Shown here: positions 1-8,924 of the stretch, piece by piece
Numbering within the stretch: position 1 is the first letter of the stretch
Layout of the letters: every line of letters begins with the position of its first letter
Origin: an uncultured Formosa sp.
Lineage (GTDB): Bacteria; Bacteroidota; Bacteroidia; Flavobacteriales; Flavobacteriaceae
Length of the DNA stretch: 64,000 bases
Assembly (NCBI RefSeq): GCF_947500765.1
Contig: NZ_CANMTH010000002.1
Span: 124,001-188,000 of the forward strand
Direction of reading: 5' to 3'
Notes under the pieces: generated by a model
Seen by the model: the letters and a program-made list of their open reading frames with translations, nothing else
Databases searched by the model: none
What the model was told of the DNA's origin: nothing
Program-made: the position numbers and the translations under genes

Positions 1-1
1 T

Positions 2-877
2 ATTTTTGTGAATTTTTTAAACGTTCAGAAAAGTGGACGAATGAAGATTCCTTTTGGAATTGCACAGACAGGAAAAGCATTTAGAAACGAGATTGTTGCA
101 AGACAGTTTATTTTTCGTATGCGTGAATTTGAACAAATGGAAATGCAATTTTTTGTAAAACCAGGAACTCAAAAAGAATGGTACGAGCAATGGAAAGAAA
201 CACGTTTAAAATGGCATTTATCATTAGGAATGGGGGAAGAAAATTACCGTTTTCACGATCATGATAAATTAGCACATTATGCAGATGCAGCAGCAGATAT
301 AGAGTTTAAATTTCCTTTCGGATTTAAAGAATTAGAAGGAATACATTCTCGTACAGATTTCGATTTAAGTCAGCACGAAAAATTTTCTGGTAAGAAACTA
401 CAATATTTCGATCACGAAGAAAACAAAAGCTATGTGCCTTACGTTGTAGAAACCTCTATTGGTTTAGATCGTATGTTTTTAGCTGTATTCTCGAATTCTT
501 TAGTTGAGGAAGAATTAGAAAACAATACAACGCGTACAGTTTTAAAATTACCAGCAGTTTTAGCGCCAGTTAAAGCGGCCATTTTACCATTGGTTAAAAA
601 GGACGGTTTACCAGAAGTTGCAAGAAAAATTGTTGAAGATTTAAAATGGGATTTCAATGTGGTTTACGATGAAAAAGATGCTGTTGGAAGACGTTACCGA
701 AGACAAGATGCAAACGGAACACCGTTTTGTATTACTGTAGATCACGATACTTTAGAAGATAATATGGTAACTATTCGCCATAGAGATACTATGGAACAAA
801 CTCGTGTTAAAATTGAAGACCTTCGTAATATTATTAAACAAGAAGTAGATGTACGTACTTGGTTAATGAAAATGTAA
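2..877 (+). CDS. glyQS: Glycyl-tRNA synthetase, C-terminal part (5' truncated by window)
   Basis: Charges tRNA-Gly with glycine in the cytoplasm. The reading frame is open to the window edge, so the ORF-track start (GTG at 8) is only an internal codon. The visible part holds the end of the class II catalytic core (PFGIAQTGKAFRNEI, FIFRMREFEQME, and motif 3 around GLDRMFLAVF) followed by the anticodon-binding domain (LKLPAVLAPVKAAILPLVKK). This is the single-chain type of glycyl-tRNA synthetase, not the alpha/beta type. A strong intrinsic terminator follows 20 bases after the stop, so it ends its transcription unit. Confidence 0.95.
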   Translation: MFVNFLNVQKSGRMKIPFGIAQTGKAFRNEIVARQFIFRMREFEQMEMQFFVKPGTQKEWYEQWKETRLKWHLSLGMGEENYRFHDHDKLAHYADAAADIEFKFPFGFKELEGIHSRTDFDLSQHEKFSGKKLQYFDHEENKSYVPYVVETSIGLDRMFLAVFSNSLVEEELENNTTRTVLKLPAVLAPVKAAILPLVKKDGLPEVARKIVEDLKWDFNVVYDEKDAVGRRYRRQDANGTPFCITVDHDTLEDNMVTIRHRDTMEQTRVKIEDLRNIIKQEVDVRTWLMKM

Positions 878-897
878 CAGGTAGTTTACACATAATT

Positions 898-932
898 AAA
901 AATCCTTAAGTTTTTTACTTAAGGATTTTTTG
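898..932 (+). terminator. Intrinsic terminator after glyQS
   Basis: Fourteen-base-pair perfect stem (AAAAATCCTTAAGT paired with ACTTAAGGATTTTT), five-base loop, then a T-rich tail. It lies just downstream of the glyQS stop. Confidence 0.85.
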
Positions 933-1096
933 TTTTTAGAAGATTAATTTTTCTTCAAAAAGTACGGTTTTCCCGCAACTTGAAATAATAAATTTTACTT
1001 AAATTTACGGTATAAAATGTAGATAACCAGTCTTATTAATAAATGAATTAAATTTGTTGTGGTTAATTTTACAATTTTCAAATCTACTGAACCTAT

Positions 1097-1130
1097 AAGC
1101 CTAAGCATTAAAATGTTTAGGCTTTATTTT
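1097..1130. terminator. Stem-loop near the end of the large OMP gene
   Basis: Eleven-base-pair stem (AAGCCTAAGCA / TGTTTAGGCTT, one G-T pair) with a six-base loop. The T-rich tail is on the + strand side (ATTTTTATTTT). It sits 10 bases past the stop of the minus-strand gene, so it probably also stops that transcript, although the U-tract in that direction is weak. Confidence 0.5.
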
Positions 1131-1134
1131 TATT

Positions 1135-4100
1135 TTAAAAATAGGCTTTTAATTGTACTGTCCCTGTGTGAATGGTATTACTTGTCTCTGTTTTACGACC
1201 ATAATACGAGAGGTTTAAATCTAAAAATTTAGTTATTTTTTTCTGTATTAAAAGCGTCCAAGTAAAGTTTTTACCAGGTTGTAAACCTTCTAACATTTCG
1301 TATGCTACAGGCGTGGTTGAATCTCCAGAATAGGTGTTCGAGAAATAATTAAATTCACCACTTATGGCAGATTGCTGAAGATTAGAAATAGAAAAAGATG
1401 TGCCATATTTTTGTTGTTCTAGAGTTTCAAAACTATCAATAGTATTCTCTTTATTGGTAAATTGATAAAAGATATCAAACCGTGTGTTTTCGTTAAATAA
1501 ATAGGTTAATTTCGGGTTAAACTGCGTTTCATCTATATTATAATTTTTACTCACATAATTCTCGCTAATACTTTCTGTTGTACTTAAACTACTTAAAAGT
1601 GTAACGAGCCAACTTTGTGCAATTTTGTGATTAAAATTTAATTGATGGCTGTCTATGTTATTTTGAGTGTAACCAATAGAAGAAACACTACGTACCTTGT
1701 TTGTTAAGAATGTATAAGAGGTTGTGTAATGTTGTTTTCCGCGATTAAAATAAAGTACATTTCTAACATTTAATTGTAAACCTACCTGGTTTTTTTGATT
1801 GGTTTTAAATGGATTGATTTGAAAATTATTACCATCACGTTCTGTTTTACTATCTATTAAATATGATGTTTGATTGTAGAATTTTGAGAGTAAAGATTTA
1901 AAACCTAGCTCAGAATTTACCCATTGTTGAGGGTTTAAAGTTAATGTTTGGCTAAATCTATTTTGGTGTGTTTTTAGATACACTTGGTTAGGTAAAGATA
2001 CACGTAAATAGATACCTTCATCTTCAAATTGTGCCAATTCAAACTCTTCTAATTCTTGTATGCCATCTGCGTTATAATCAATCCAAGTATAAGAACCTTG
2101 TCCAGCTTCAACTTCAACATAAGTGTATTCTTGTTCTGCTAGAGTACCAGAATTGGTTTCAAAAATAGTATTCCATTGTACCATTTGTTTAAAGAAGCCT
2201 TGGTTGTAAATAAGGCGAGAGTTTAAAGAGTTTTCATTCTCTTGATCTACATTGTCTAACGTTCTGTAATTTACATAAAGCGATAGATTTGTACTTGTGT
2301 TTTGAATTAATCTAGAATCTAAATAATAGGTTTTAGATGTGTTTACATGTTGTAAGTTATTATCTCTTATGCTGTCGTTTACACGGTATTTAAAACCTAC
2401 TTCTGCAAACAAATTTAAACTATCTCCAATTCCTGTAAATACTTCGTAGCTTTTAAATTTCTGACTGTCTTCCAGATAAGAATCTGTGGTTTTGTCTTTT
2501 TGCTGATTATCTTCTAAAGCTATTTTTGTTCCAATCCAACCTTTTGTAAAGCTGTAAGTTATTGTGTTAGAAGAGCGTAAGAATGTTGAGGTATCTGTGT
2601 CCGATTTAGAATCTAAATAACTAGAATTAGAGGAGAAGTAAAACTTGTTTAATTGAAGAAATCCTGTTGCAATGTGCCTATTTCCATTAAAATTATTTTG
2701 AAAACTTAAATGCTCAAATTGATATTTAAATAAGGCTTTTCCTGCTAATCGTAATTCAAGCCCACTAGTTAATAATGTTTGGTCACCTATCGTGTTATCA
2801 ATATTCCAGTCTCGATCAAATTCTGTATTGTAAATATACTCTATAGATTCAAAATTCTGTTGAATGTAATCTAAGTCGGTTGTAACATCTAGAGTCCAAA
2901 GATCTTTCTGTTTAATTATATTTTGACTGATTTTTAATTTTCCTGCAAAGCCGTTATTATCGTCATCATCTAAATCAGAAAATAAGTTTAAATCGTTTAT
3001 ACTTCCTGCTCCTTCAAAATAAATATTCGTTTTAGAAGATGGTTTGTACGTTCCGTTTATTATTGCCATTTGTAATTTAGAAGGAGAAACAAGTTGTGTA
3101 ATTGGGGCATAACTACCTTGAGAAATCCCGTTTATTGGAGCGACATATTCATAAATATCATTAATTGCGTTTATGCTACTTAATACATAATCGCCATAAT
3201 TATCGTCTACAGCGCTAAAGGTAACACTATAAAGATCGTCATCCGGATCGTTAGAAAACACATAAACATCAACACCGTTAATATTTTCTTTTTTGTACAA
3301 AATTTGATTATCGCTAAAGGTTTCTGGTGTTTCTGAAGCTACAATCATTTTGGTAGTATCGTCTCCCGCTTCAGATAAAATGGCTACTTGATCTGTAGAT
3401 AAGTTTTGTTGAATGGGGCTGTTTTTAGAATCGCTTTCAGAATACACAGAAATGCCAATATCAAACTTATCACTTTGGTAGCGACTACCACCATAGCCAA
3501 TAATTCTAGAATAATCAAGTTCGCTATATTGAAAATCTACGGTAACTCGCATTTCTGAAGTTACAGGGTAAGTCGAATTAAATATTACTTCACCAGCATT
3601 ATAATCAATAATATAATCATTGTTTTCACCACGCTCTAAGGCAATGCCATTTACATAAACTGTTTCGCTACCAGATACTATAAGTACATAAAGTTCGTCA
3701 TTCGGACCATCTAGTTTATAAGGCCCCTGATTACCTTCTTCTGCTGTAAATGTACTCTGTGTAAACTGTCCACTAACCACTGCACCTGCAGCATAAACAT
3801 TAGTTTTAGAATGGTCATGATTAATTGTTGCATTTAAAGATAAACCTTGAACACGCTTACTAAAATTAGCAAAATAAGTACTTGTGTTTTCTAAATCTAC
3901 ATCTCCTGCTCTAATATTCCAATTGTCACTAAAAATTTCAATAAATACTTGATCAAATTCATCTAAACGTTGGGAGTAACCGCTTTCTTGTAAAGGTATA
4001 TTTGCGTCTTGAATAGAGGCGCGCAAAGATATTTTATCATTCAGTTTACCTGTAATTTGTAAGTCTAGCTCACTGTTTAATACCGAGTTTTGGTTACTTC

Positions 4101-4539
4101 CAACTGTAACACCTCTAGAAATGCTTCCTGAAGTTGTTAGCCCGTCAAAAGGGATGTAGTTTGTCGTGCGTTTAGATTGTGATAGTTTGTATAATTTTTG
4201 TTGATTATTGGTGTTAGATAGAATAATGTTTTCATCTAACAATTTATACGTTTTTGTTAAAAAATTGGGGTATTTTAAATAAGAAACTAGAATGGAATCA
4301 GTATCAATTGGTTGTTTAAATGTTAATAATGCTTTAGGGAAATTAATCGAGTATAAGCTCGTGTCAATACTTGTGTTTGCGGTTGTTTTTATAGTAAACC
4401 AACTCGGGTTAATACTTACACTGTCTATAATAATAGAGTCTTTAATAGCCAGTTTTTTTGTTTTGTAATTAGAGTTTGGCTCTTGCGAAAAGACACAAAG
4501 GCTAAAACAAAAACAAATAAAGGCGATTATAAATTTCAT
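1135..4539 (-). CDS. Large outer-membrane beta-barrel protein, unknown function
   Basis: Protein of 1134 residues with a clear Sec signal peptide (MKFIIAFICFCFSLCVFSQ) and a C-terminal strand ending in phenylalanine (VQLKAYF), as in outer-membrane barrels. Most of the chain is alternating polar and hydrophobic beta strands. Residues about 135-190 carry a GSISRGVTVGSNQ...LDLQITGKL block that I associate with large Bacteroidota surface barrels and that loosely recalls SprA-type proteins. There is no TonB plug, carboxypeptidase-like domain or T9SS tail. It is monocistronic between glyQS and divergent xth. The cellular location is well supported. The function is unknown. Confidence 0.75.
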   Translation of the reverse strand: MKFIIAFICFCFSLCVFSQEPNSNYKTKKLAIKDSIIIDSVSINPSWFTIKTTANTSIDTSLYSINFPKALLTFKQPIDTDSILVSYLKYPNFLTKTYKLLDENIILSNTNNQQKLYKLSQSKRTTNYIPFDGLTTSGSISRGVTVGSNQNSVLNSELDLQITGKLNDKISLRASIQDANIPLQESGYSQRLDEFDQVFIEIFSDNWNIRAGDVDLENTSTYFANFSKRVQGLSLNATINHDHSKTNVYAAGAVVSGQFTQSTFTAEEGNQGPYKLDGPNDELYVLIVSGSETVYVNGIALERGENNDYIIDYNAGEVIFNSTYPVTSEMRVTVDFQYSELDYSRIIGYGGSRYQSDKFDIGISVYSESDSKNSPIQQNLSTDQVAILSEAGDDTTKMIVASETPETFSDNQILYKKENINGVDVYVFSNDPDDDLYSVTFSAVDDNYGDYVLSSINAINDIYEYVAPINGISQGSYAPITQLVSPSKLQMAIINGTYKPSSKTNIYFEGAGSINDLNLFSDLDDDDNNGFAGKLKISQNIIKQKDLWTLDVTTDLDYIQQNFESIEYIYNTEFDRDWNIDNTIGDQTLLTSGLELRLAGKALFKYQFEHLSFQNNFNGNRHIATGFLQLNKFYFSSNSSYLDSKSDTDTSTFLRSSNTITYSFTKGWIGTKIALEDNQQKDKTTDSYLEDSQKFKSYEVFTGIGDSLNLFAEVGFKYRVNDSIRDNNLQHVNTSKTYYLDSRLIQNTSTNLSLYVNYRTLDNVDQENENSLNSRLIYNQGFFKQMVQWNTIFETNSGTLAEQEYTYVEVEAGQGSYTWIDYNADGIQELEEFELAQFEDEGIYLRVSLPNQVYLKTHQNRFSQTLTLNPQQWVNSELGFKSLLSKFYNQTSYLIDSKTERDGNNFQINPFKTNQKNQVGLQLNVRNVLYFNRGKQHYTTSYTFLTNKVRSVSSIGYTQNNIDSHQLNFNHKIAQSWLVTLLSSLSTTESISENYVSKNYNIDETQFNPKLTYLFNENTRFDIFYQFTNKENTIDSFETLEQQKYGTSFSISNLQQSAISGEFNYFSNTYSGDSTTPVAYEMLEGLQPGKNFTWTLLIQKKITKFLDLNLSYYGRKTETSNTIHTGTVQLKAYF

Positions 4540-4822
4540 GTAGTATTTAAACAGTGTAGCGTTTAAAATATTTTACTCATTAAGAGTGTTTTAAAGGCTT
4601 CGATTTTTACATCGAAATAAGATTATTGTCTAATAAAAAGGTATTAAGAGTTTCCTTTAAGGTTATTCATGTTGCTTTCTGTTAAAAGGTCATTAAATTA
4701 ATAGTGTAAAAGTAACGTATTATTTATTTTAGCTGAAATTCTATAAAAAAATAAGCACATCAAGTTTACTAAACGCATATTGTTTGTAAATATTGAATAG
4801 ATTGTGCAATAAAATAGCAAAA
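4540..4822. other. Divergent intergenic region, OMP / xth
   Basis: About 280 bases between two divergent start codons. It holds a small hairpin (TTCGAT, six-base loop, ATCGAA at 4599-4616) and AT-rich sequence. I found no exact TAnnTTTG promoter on either strand and no coding potential. Confidence 0.5.
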
Positions 4823-5584
4823 ATGAAGATAATTTCTTACAACGTAAATGGTATTCGTGCCGCCTTAAAAAAAGGATTCATAGATTGGTTAAAAAGTGCA
4901 AATCCAGATGTTATTTGTTTGCAGGAAATTAAGGCTAATGAAGATCAATTAGATCTCGATATTTTTGCTGAAGCAGGATATCCTTACAATTATTGGTATA
5001 GTGCTCAGAAAAAAGGATATAGTGGTGTTGCAATTTTAAGTAAAACAAAACCGAATCATATCGAATTTGGCACGGGAATTGAAACAATGGATTTTGAAGG
5101 GCGTAATATTAGAGCAGACTTTGATGGTGTTTCTGTTATGAGTTTGTATTTGCCTTCGGGAACAAATATTGCACGATTAGAACATAAGTTTGAATACATG
5201 GCCATGTTTCAGGATTATATCACAGAACTAAAGAAAGACATTCCTAATTTAGTTATTTGTGGCGACTATAATATTTGTCATGAGGCTATAGATATTCACG
5301 ATCCTGTAAGAAATAAAAATGTATCTGGGTTTTTACCTGTAGAGCGCGAGTGGATTGGTGCATTTATGGATAGCGGATTTATAGATTCGTTTCGGTTTTT
5401 TAATAAAGAACCAGATCATTACAGTTGGTGGAGCTATCGTGCTAATGCTAGAAATAATAATAAAGGTTGGCGTATAGATTATTGTTTGGTCGCGAATCCC
5501 TTAGAAGATCGTTTAAAACGTGCTGTGATTTTACCCGAAGCAAAACATAGCGATCACTGTCCTGTTTTAGTAGAGATTGCTTAA
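4823..5584 (+). CDS. xth: Exodeoxyribonuclease III / AP endonuclease
   Basis: Repairs abasic sites and removes 3' blocks in DNA. The ORF track starts at a TTG 30 bases upstream. The ATG at 4823 gives the family N-terminus MKIISYNVNGIRAA and is preferred. Family residues are visible: Asn7, Glu35 in DVICLQEIKA (metal ligand), the GDYNICHEAID Asp/Asn pair, and the C-terminal SDHCPV histidine. Length of 253 residues is normal for ExoIII. It stands 30 bases ahead of an OmpA-type lipoprotein gene and may be co-transcribed with it. Confidence 0.95.
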   Translation: MKIISYNVNGIRAALKKGFIDWLKSANPDVICLQEIKANEDQLDLDIFAEAGYPYNYWYSAQKKGYSGVAILSKTKPNHIEFGTGIETMDFEGRNIRADFDGVSVMSLYLPSGTNIARLEHKFEYMAMFQDYITELKKDIPNLVICGDYNICHEAIDIHDPVRNKNVSGFLPVEREWIGAFMDSGFIDSFRFFNKEPDHYSWWSYRANARNNNKGWRIDYCLVANPLEDRLKRAVILPEAKHSDHCPVLVEIA

Positions 5585-5614
5585 CATATTTAAATAACTT
5601 TTAATTTGATTAAT

Positions 5615-6574
5615 ATGAATTGTAAATTAGTAATATCGGCATTATCTATTGTTGTTGCAACATCTTGTGTAGCTCCTGGAGTTTACAAAGATTTAGAAGC
5701 TAGACATGAGGTTTTAAAGCAGGAAAATAAATCTTTAATGGATGAAAATTCAGAGTTGTCTGATCAGAAAATGCAATTAGAATCCGAATTAGATGTACTT
5801 AATAAGAATTATAAAGAAACAGTTGCTCAGCGAGATAAGCTTCAGAACGAATACAATGCATTAAAATCTAATTACGATAATTTACAATCATCTTACGATG
5901 CTTTAGAGAAAAATAGTTCAGCGTCTATTGCGAAAAATGTGCAACAAAACAGAGAGTTGTTGGCGCAATTAGAAGCTAAAGAACAAGCATTAGCAGCAGA
6001 GAATACCAGATTAGAAGAGTTGAAGAAAGAATTACAATCGCGCTCACAACGTGTAGCAGAATTAGAACGTGTAATAGCTCAGAAAGATGCCAGTATGCAT
6101 GCTTTAAAAGATGCAATATCTAGAGCCTTAACAGATTTTGAAGGTAAAGGGTTAACTGTAGAGCAACGTAATGGTAAAGTCTATATTTCTATGGAAAATA
6201 AATTACTATTTGGTTCAGGAAGTTGGGCAGTAGGTACAGAAGGTCGTCGTGCAGTGAATCAATTAGGAACTGTGTTGTCTAAAAATCCAGATATTGCTGT
6301 TTTAATAGAAGGACATACAGACGATGTGCCTTATAAAGGTACAGGGCAATTGTCAGGAAACTGGGATTTATCTACAAAACGGGCTACTGCAATCGTAAAT
6401 ATTTTAAGAGAGAATAGTAATATAAATCCAGAAAATTTAACAGCAGCTGGACGCGGAGAATTTGCTCCAATCGCCTCAAATACAACTGCCGAAGGTCGTG
6501 CTAAAAACCGTAGAATAGAAGTGATATTAACTCCTAAGTTAGATGAGATTTCTAAACTTTTAAACGAAATTTAA
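5615..6574 (+). CDS. OmpA/MotB-domain lipoprotein with long coiled coil
   Basis: Likely anchors the outer membrane to peptidoglycan. ATG at 5615 is chosen over the upstream TTG because it places a lipoprotein signal (MNCKLVISALSIVVATSC, Cys about residue 18) correctly. Residues about 25-170 are a heptad-rich coiled coil (ELESELDVLNKNYKETVAQR). Residues about 185-300 are an OmpA C-terminal domain with EGHTDDVPYKG, the LSTKRATAIVNIL helix and GRGEFAPIASN...RRIEVIL. The architecture resembles Bacteroidota OmpA lipoproteins of about 300 residues. A strong terminator follows. Confidence 0.88.
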   Translation: MNCKLVISALSIVVATSCVAPGVYKDLEARHEVLKQENKSLMDENSELSDQKMQLESELDVLNKNYKETVAQRDKLQNEYNALKSNYDNLQSSYDALEKNSSASIAKNVQQNRELLAQLEAKEQALAAENTRLEELKKELQSRSQRVAELERVIAQKDASMHALKDAISRALTDFEGKGLTVEQRNGKVYISMENKLLFGSGSWAVGTEGRRAVNQLGTVLSKNPDIAVLIEGHTDDVPYKGTGQLSGNWDLSTKRATAIVNILRENSNINPENLTAAGRGEFAPIASNTTAEGRAKNRRIEVILTPKLDEISKLLNEI

Positions 6575-6605
6575 TACGGCTTTTTATCATATAATTTAAG
6601 ATACA

Positions 6606-6668
6606 AACCGCTAAATGTATTTAGTAATTTATACTAATTCAAAATACATTTAGCGGTTCTTTTTTTTA
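6606..6668 (+). terminator. Intrinsic terminator after OmpA-type gene
   Basis: Perfect 17-base-pair stem (AACCGCTAAATGTATTT at 6606-6622 with its complement at 6642-6658), 19-base loop, then TTCTTTTTTTT. It is one of the longest stems in the window. Confidence 0.85.
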
Positions 6669-6727
6669 TTAACGTAGAAATTAACTTTAACTTAGTAGCT
6701 TAAGTTAATTCTACATTTTTAAAAGGT

Positions 6728-8908
6728 ATGAAGCATTTGTTTTGGGTGGTTTGTTTAGTTGTACTTACAGGTTGTAATTCTAAAACTAAACAATCAGATT
6801 ATGTTGCGATAGAAGATTTTAAATCAGAACATAAAGATGGTTTTGTTGGAGATTCACAATGTATGGCATGCCATAAAGGTGTATATGATAACTGGACAGG
6901 ATCTGATCATGATTTAGCAATGCAAGTTGCAAATGATTCTACTATTTTAGGAGATTTTAATGATGTGAAAACGGTTATAGATGGTGTGTCTTATCATTTT
7001 ACAAAGGCAGATGATAAATTTATGGTTCACGTTAAAGAAATTGACGATAGCGAAGTAGATTATGAAATAAGTTATGCATTTGGAGTAAGACCACTTCAGC
7101 AATATTTAATAGATTTTGATAAAGGGAAAAAACAAGTACTGCGTGTCACTTGGGATTCCGAAAAAAATGTTTGGTTTCATCAATATCACGGAGATGAAAT
7201 CGATCCGCACGATTGGCTGCATTGGACAGAAACAGCTCAGAACTGGAACACCATGTGTGCAGAGTGTCACTCTACTAACTTAGAAAAAGATTACGATGTA
7301 GAAACCGATTCTTACAATACAACGTATTCCATTATTAACGTAAGTTGCGAAAGCTGTCATGGTCCCGCAGAGCGTCATGTATTTTGGGCAGAACACATTC
7401 AAGATAGTACACATACCGAAAATACTTATATTATCCCGGGTAATTCTCAATTAAGCCAAATGAATATGTGTGCACCTTGTCATGCAAGACGGTCTCGATT
7501 AACCGAAAAAATGATTCCAGGAACGGCTTTTGAAGATCAATATATGCTTCAAAATATTTCTTCAGAATTCTATCATGGAGATGGTCAAATAGAAGATGAA
7601 GATTATGTATATGGTTCTTTTCTTCAAAGCAAAATGTATCACGATGGTGTTAAGTGTTCAGATTGTCACGATCCTCATACTTTAAAAGTAAAGTTTCAGG
7701 ACAATAGGTTGTGTCTGCAATGTCATGCACCAAGTTACGACCAGCCTTCACATCATTTTCATACTCAAGACACTAATGAAGCTAAATGTATAAATTGTCA
7801 CATGACAGGAGCAGTATATATGGGTAACGATTTTAGACGTGATCATAGTTTTAGAGTGCCACGTCCAGACCAAAGTGTAGAATATGGTACACCAAATGCA
7901 TGTACACAATGTCACCAAGATAAATCTGATGAATGGGCCGCAGATCAAGTGGTAGACTGGTATGGTCCAGATAGATTAGATCATTTTTCAGACGATTTAT
8001 TAATTAGTAATAAGTCGAATATAAACGATCAAGAACGTGCCAGATTAGATCAATTTATAAACAACTTAAACTATCCTGCAATTGCACGATCTACAGTTAT
8101 TGGAAATTTAGAGATTACAAATAATGCACAATTTGAAGCGGTTTTAAAAAGTTTAGAAGATCCTTCTGCAATGGTACGTTATAATGCGCTTCAAAAATTT
8201 AGAGGCTTAAGTCCACAAGATCGAGTCGCTTTAGCGTCTAAACTTTTAAGTGATAGTACGCGTTTAGTTAGAATAGGAGCTGTACAATTGTTAACAGGTA
8301 TCGATACAGAAACATTAGCCTCTGTAAATCAATCGGCTTTAAGTAAGGCAAGACATGAATTAGAAACGATGATGTTTACTAATGCCGATTTTTCGACTGG
8401 AAGATTACAATTAGGAGATTATTACCTTCAGAATAATGATTTAGATAATGCTATAAAAAATTACGAATTAGCGTTAAAGAAAGATAGTTTATTATTACCT
8501 GTGTATTCAAATTTAGCAACGTCTTACAGTTTAAAAGGAGATTCTAATTCCGCTTTAAGTACTTTAAATTTATGGATGAAAAAAGCGCCTAACCAAGGTC
8601 GAGCATATTATTTAAGAGCGCTTTTATATTTTGAATTAAAACAGAACAATTTGGCTGTGTCTGATTTGAAAACAGCTATTAAGATTGATCCAACAGATAC
8701 AAGATCAATGTATAATTTGTCAACATTCTATTATCAAAATAAACAATGGTCTAATGCCGAAACTATAATTTTGAAGGCATTAAAACTTCAAGCTAGTAAC
8801 CCAGATTATCAATATCTATTGGCTTTAATTTATCGCGATCAAGGAAAAATAGAAGCGAGTAGTAAAATTATGCAAGCCTTACAAGCTGCTAGCCAAAACA
8901 ATCAATAA
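6728..8908 (+). CDS. Octahaem cytochrome c lipoprotein with HEAT-like and TPR repeats
   Basis: Exported lipoprotein (lipobox LTGC, Cys16) with eight CxxCH haem-c sites at about residues 45, 177, 207, 248, 310, 329, 354 and 392: CMACH, CAECH, CESCH, CAPCH, CSDCH, CLQCH, CINCH and CTQCH. The haem part resembles cytochrome c554-type multihaem proteins. Residues about 440-540 look like HEAT-type helices and about 555-715 contain TPRs (AIKNYELALKKD, AVSDLKTAIKIDPTD). The predicted role is periplasmic or outer-membrane electron transfer with a protein-docking tail. Substrate is unknown. No haem-ligating CxxCK of NrfA is present. It stands 16 bases before an aldo/keto reductase gene, so the two may form an operon. 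Confidence 0.88.
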   Translation: MKHLFWVVCLVVLTGCNSKTKQSDYVAIEDFKSEHKDGFVGDSQCMACHKGVYDNWTGSDHDLAMQVANDSTILGDFNDVKTVIDGVSYHFTKADDKFMVHVKEIDDSEVDYEISYAFGVRPLQQYLIDFDKGKKQVLRVTWDSEKNVWFHQYHGDEIDPHDWLHWTETAQNWNTMCAECHSTNLEKDYDVETDSYNTTYSIINVSCESCHGPAERHVFWAEHIQDSTHTENTYIIPGNSQLSQMNMCAPCHARRSRLTEKMIPGTAFEDQYMLQNISSEFYHGDGQIEDEDYVYGSFLQSKMYHDGVKCSDCHDPHTLKVKFQDNRLCLQCHAPSYDQPSHHFHTQDTNEAKCINCHMTGAVYMGNDFRRDHSFRVPRPDQSVEYGTPNACTQCHQDKSDEWAADQVVDWYGPDRLDHFSDDLLISNKSNINDQERARLDQFINNLNYPAIARSTVIGNLEITNNAQFEAVLKSLEDPSAMVRYNALQKFRGLSPQDRVALASKLLSDSTRLVRIGAVQLLTGIDTETLASVNQSALSKARHELETMMFTNADFSTGRLQLGDYYLQNNDLDNAIKNYELALKKDSLLLPVYSNLATSYSLKGDSNSALSTLNLWMKKAPNQGRAYYLRALLYFELKQNNLAVSDLKTAIKIDPTDTRSMYNLSTFYYQNKQWSNAETIILKALKLQASNPDYQYLLALIYRDQGKIEASSKIMQALQAASQNNQ

Positions 8909-8924
8909 AAGCACATTTTACAAA

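Noticed and set aside
4599-4616. TTCGAT...ATCGAA hairpin like the one at the thiamine receptor start codon
   Set aside because: It is far from any start codon, has only six base pairs and a different loop. Probably chance in AT-rich DNA.
7748-7948. 66-residue Cys-rich minus ORF
   Set aside because: It is antisense to the cytochrome gene. The cysteines arise from reverse-reading haem motifs (ACA/GCA codons).
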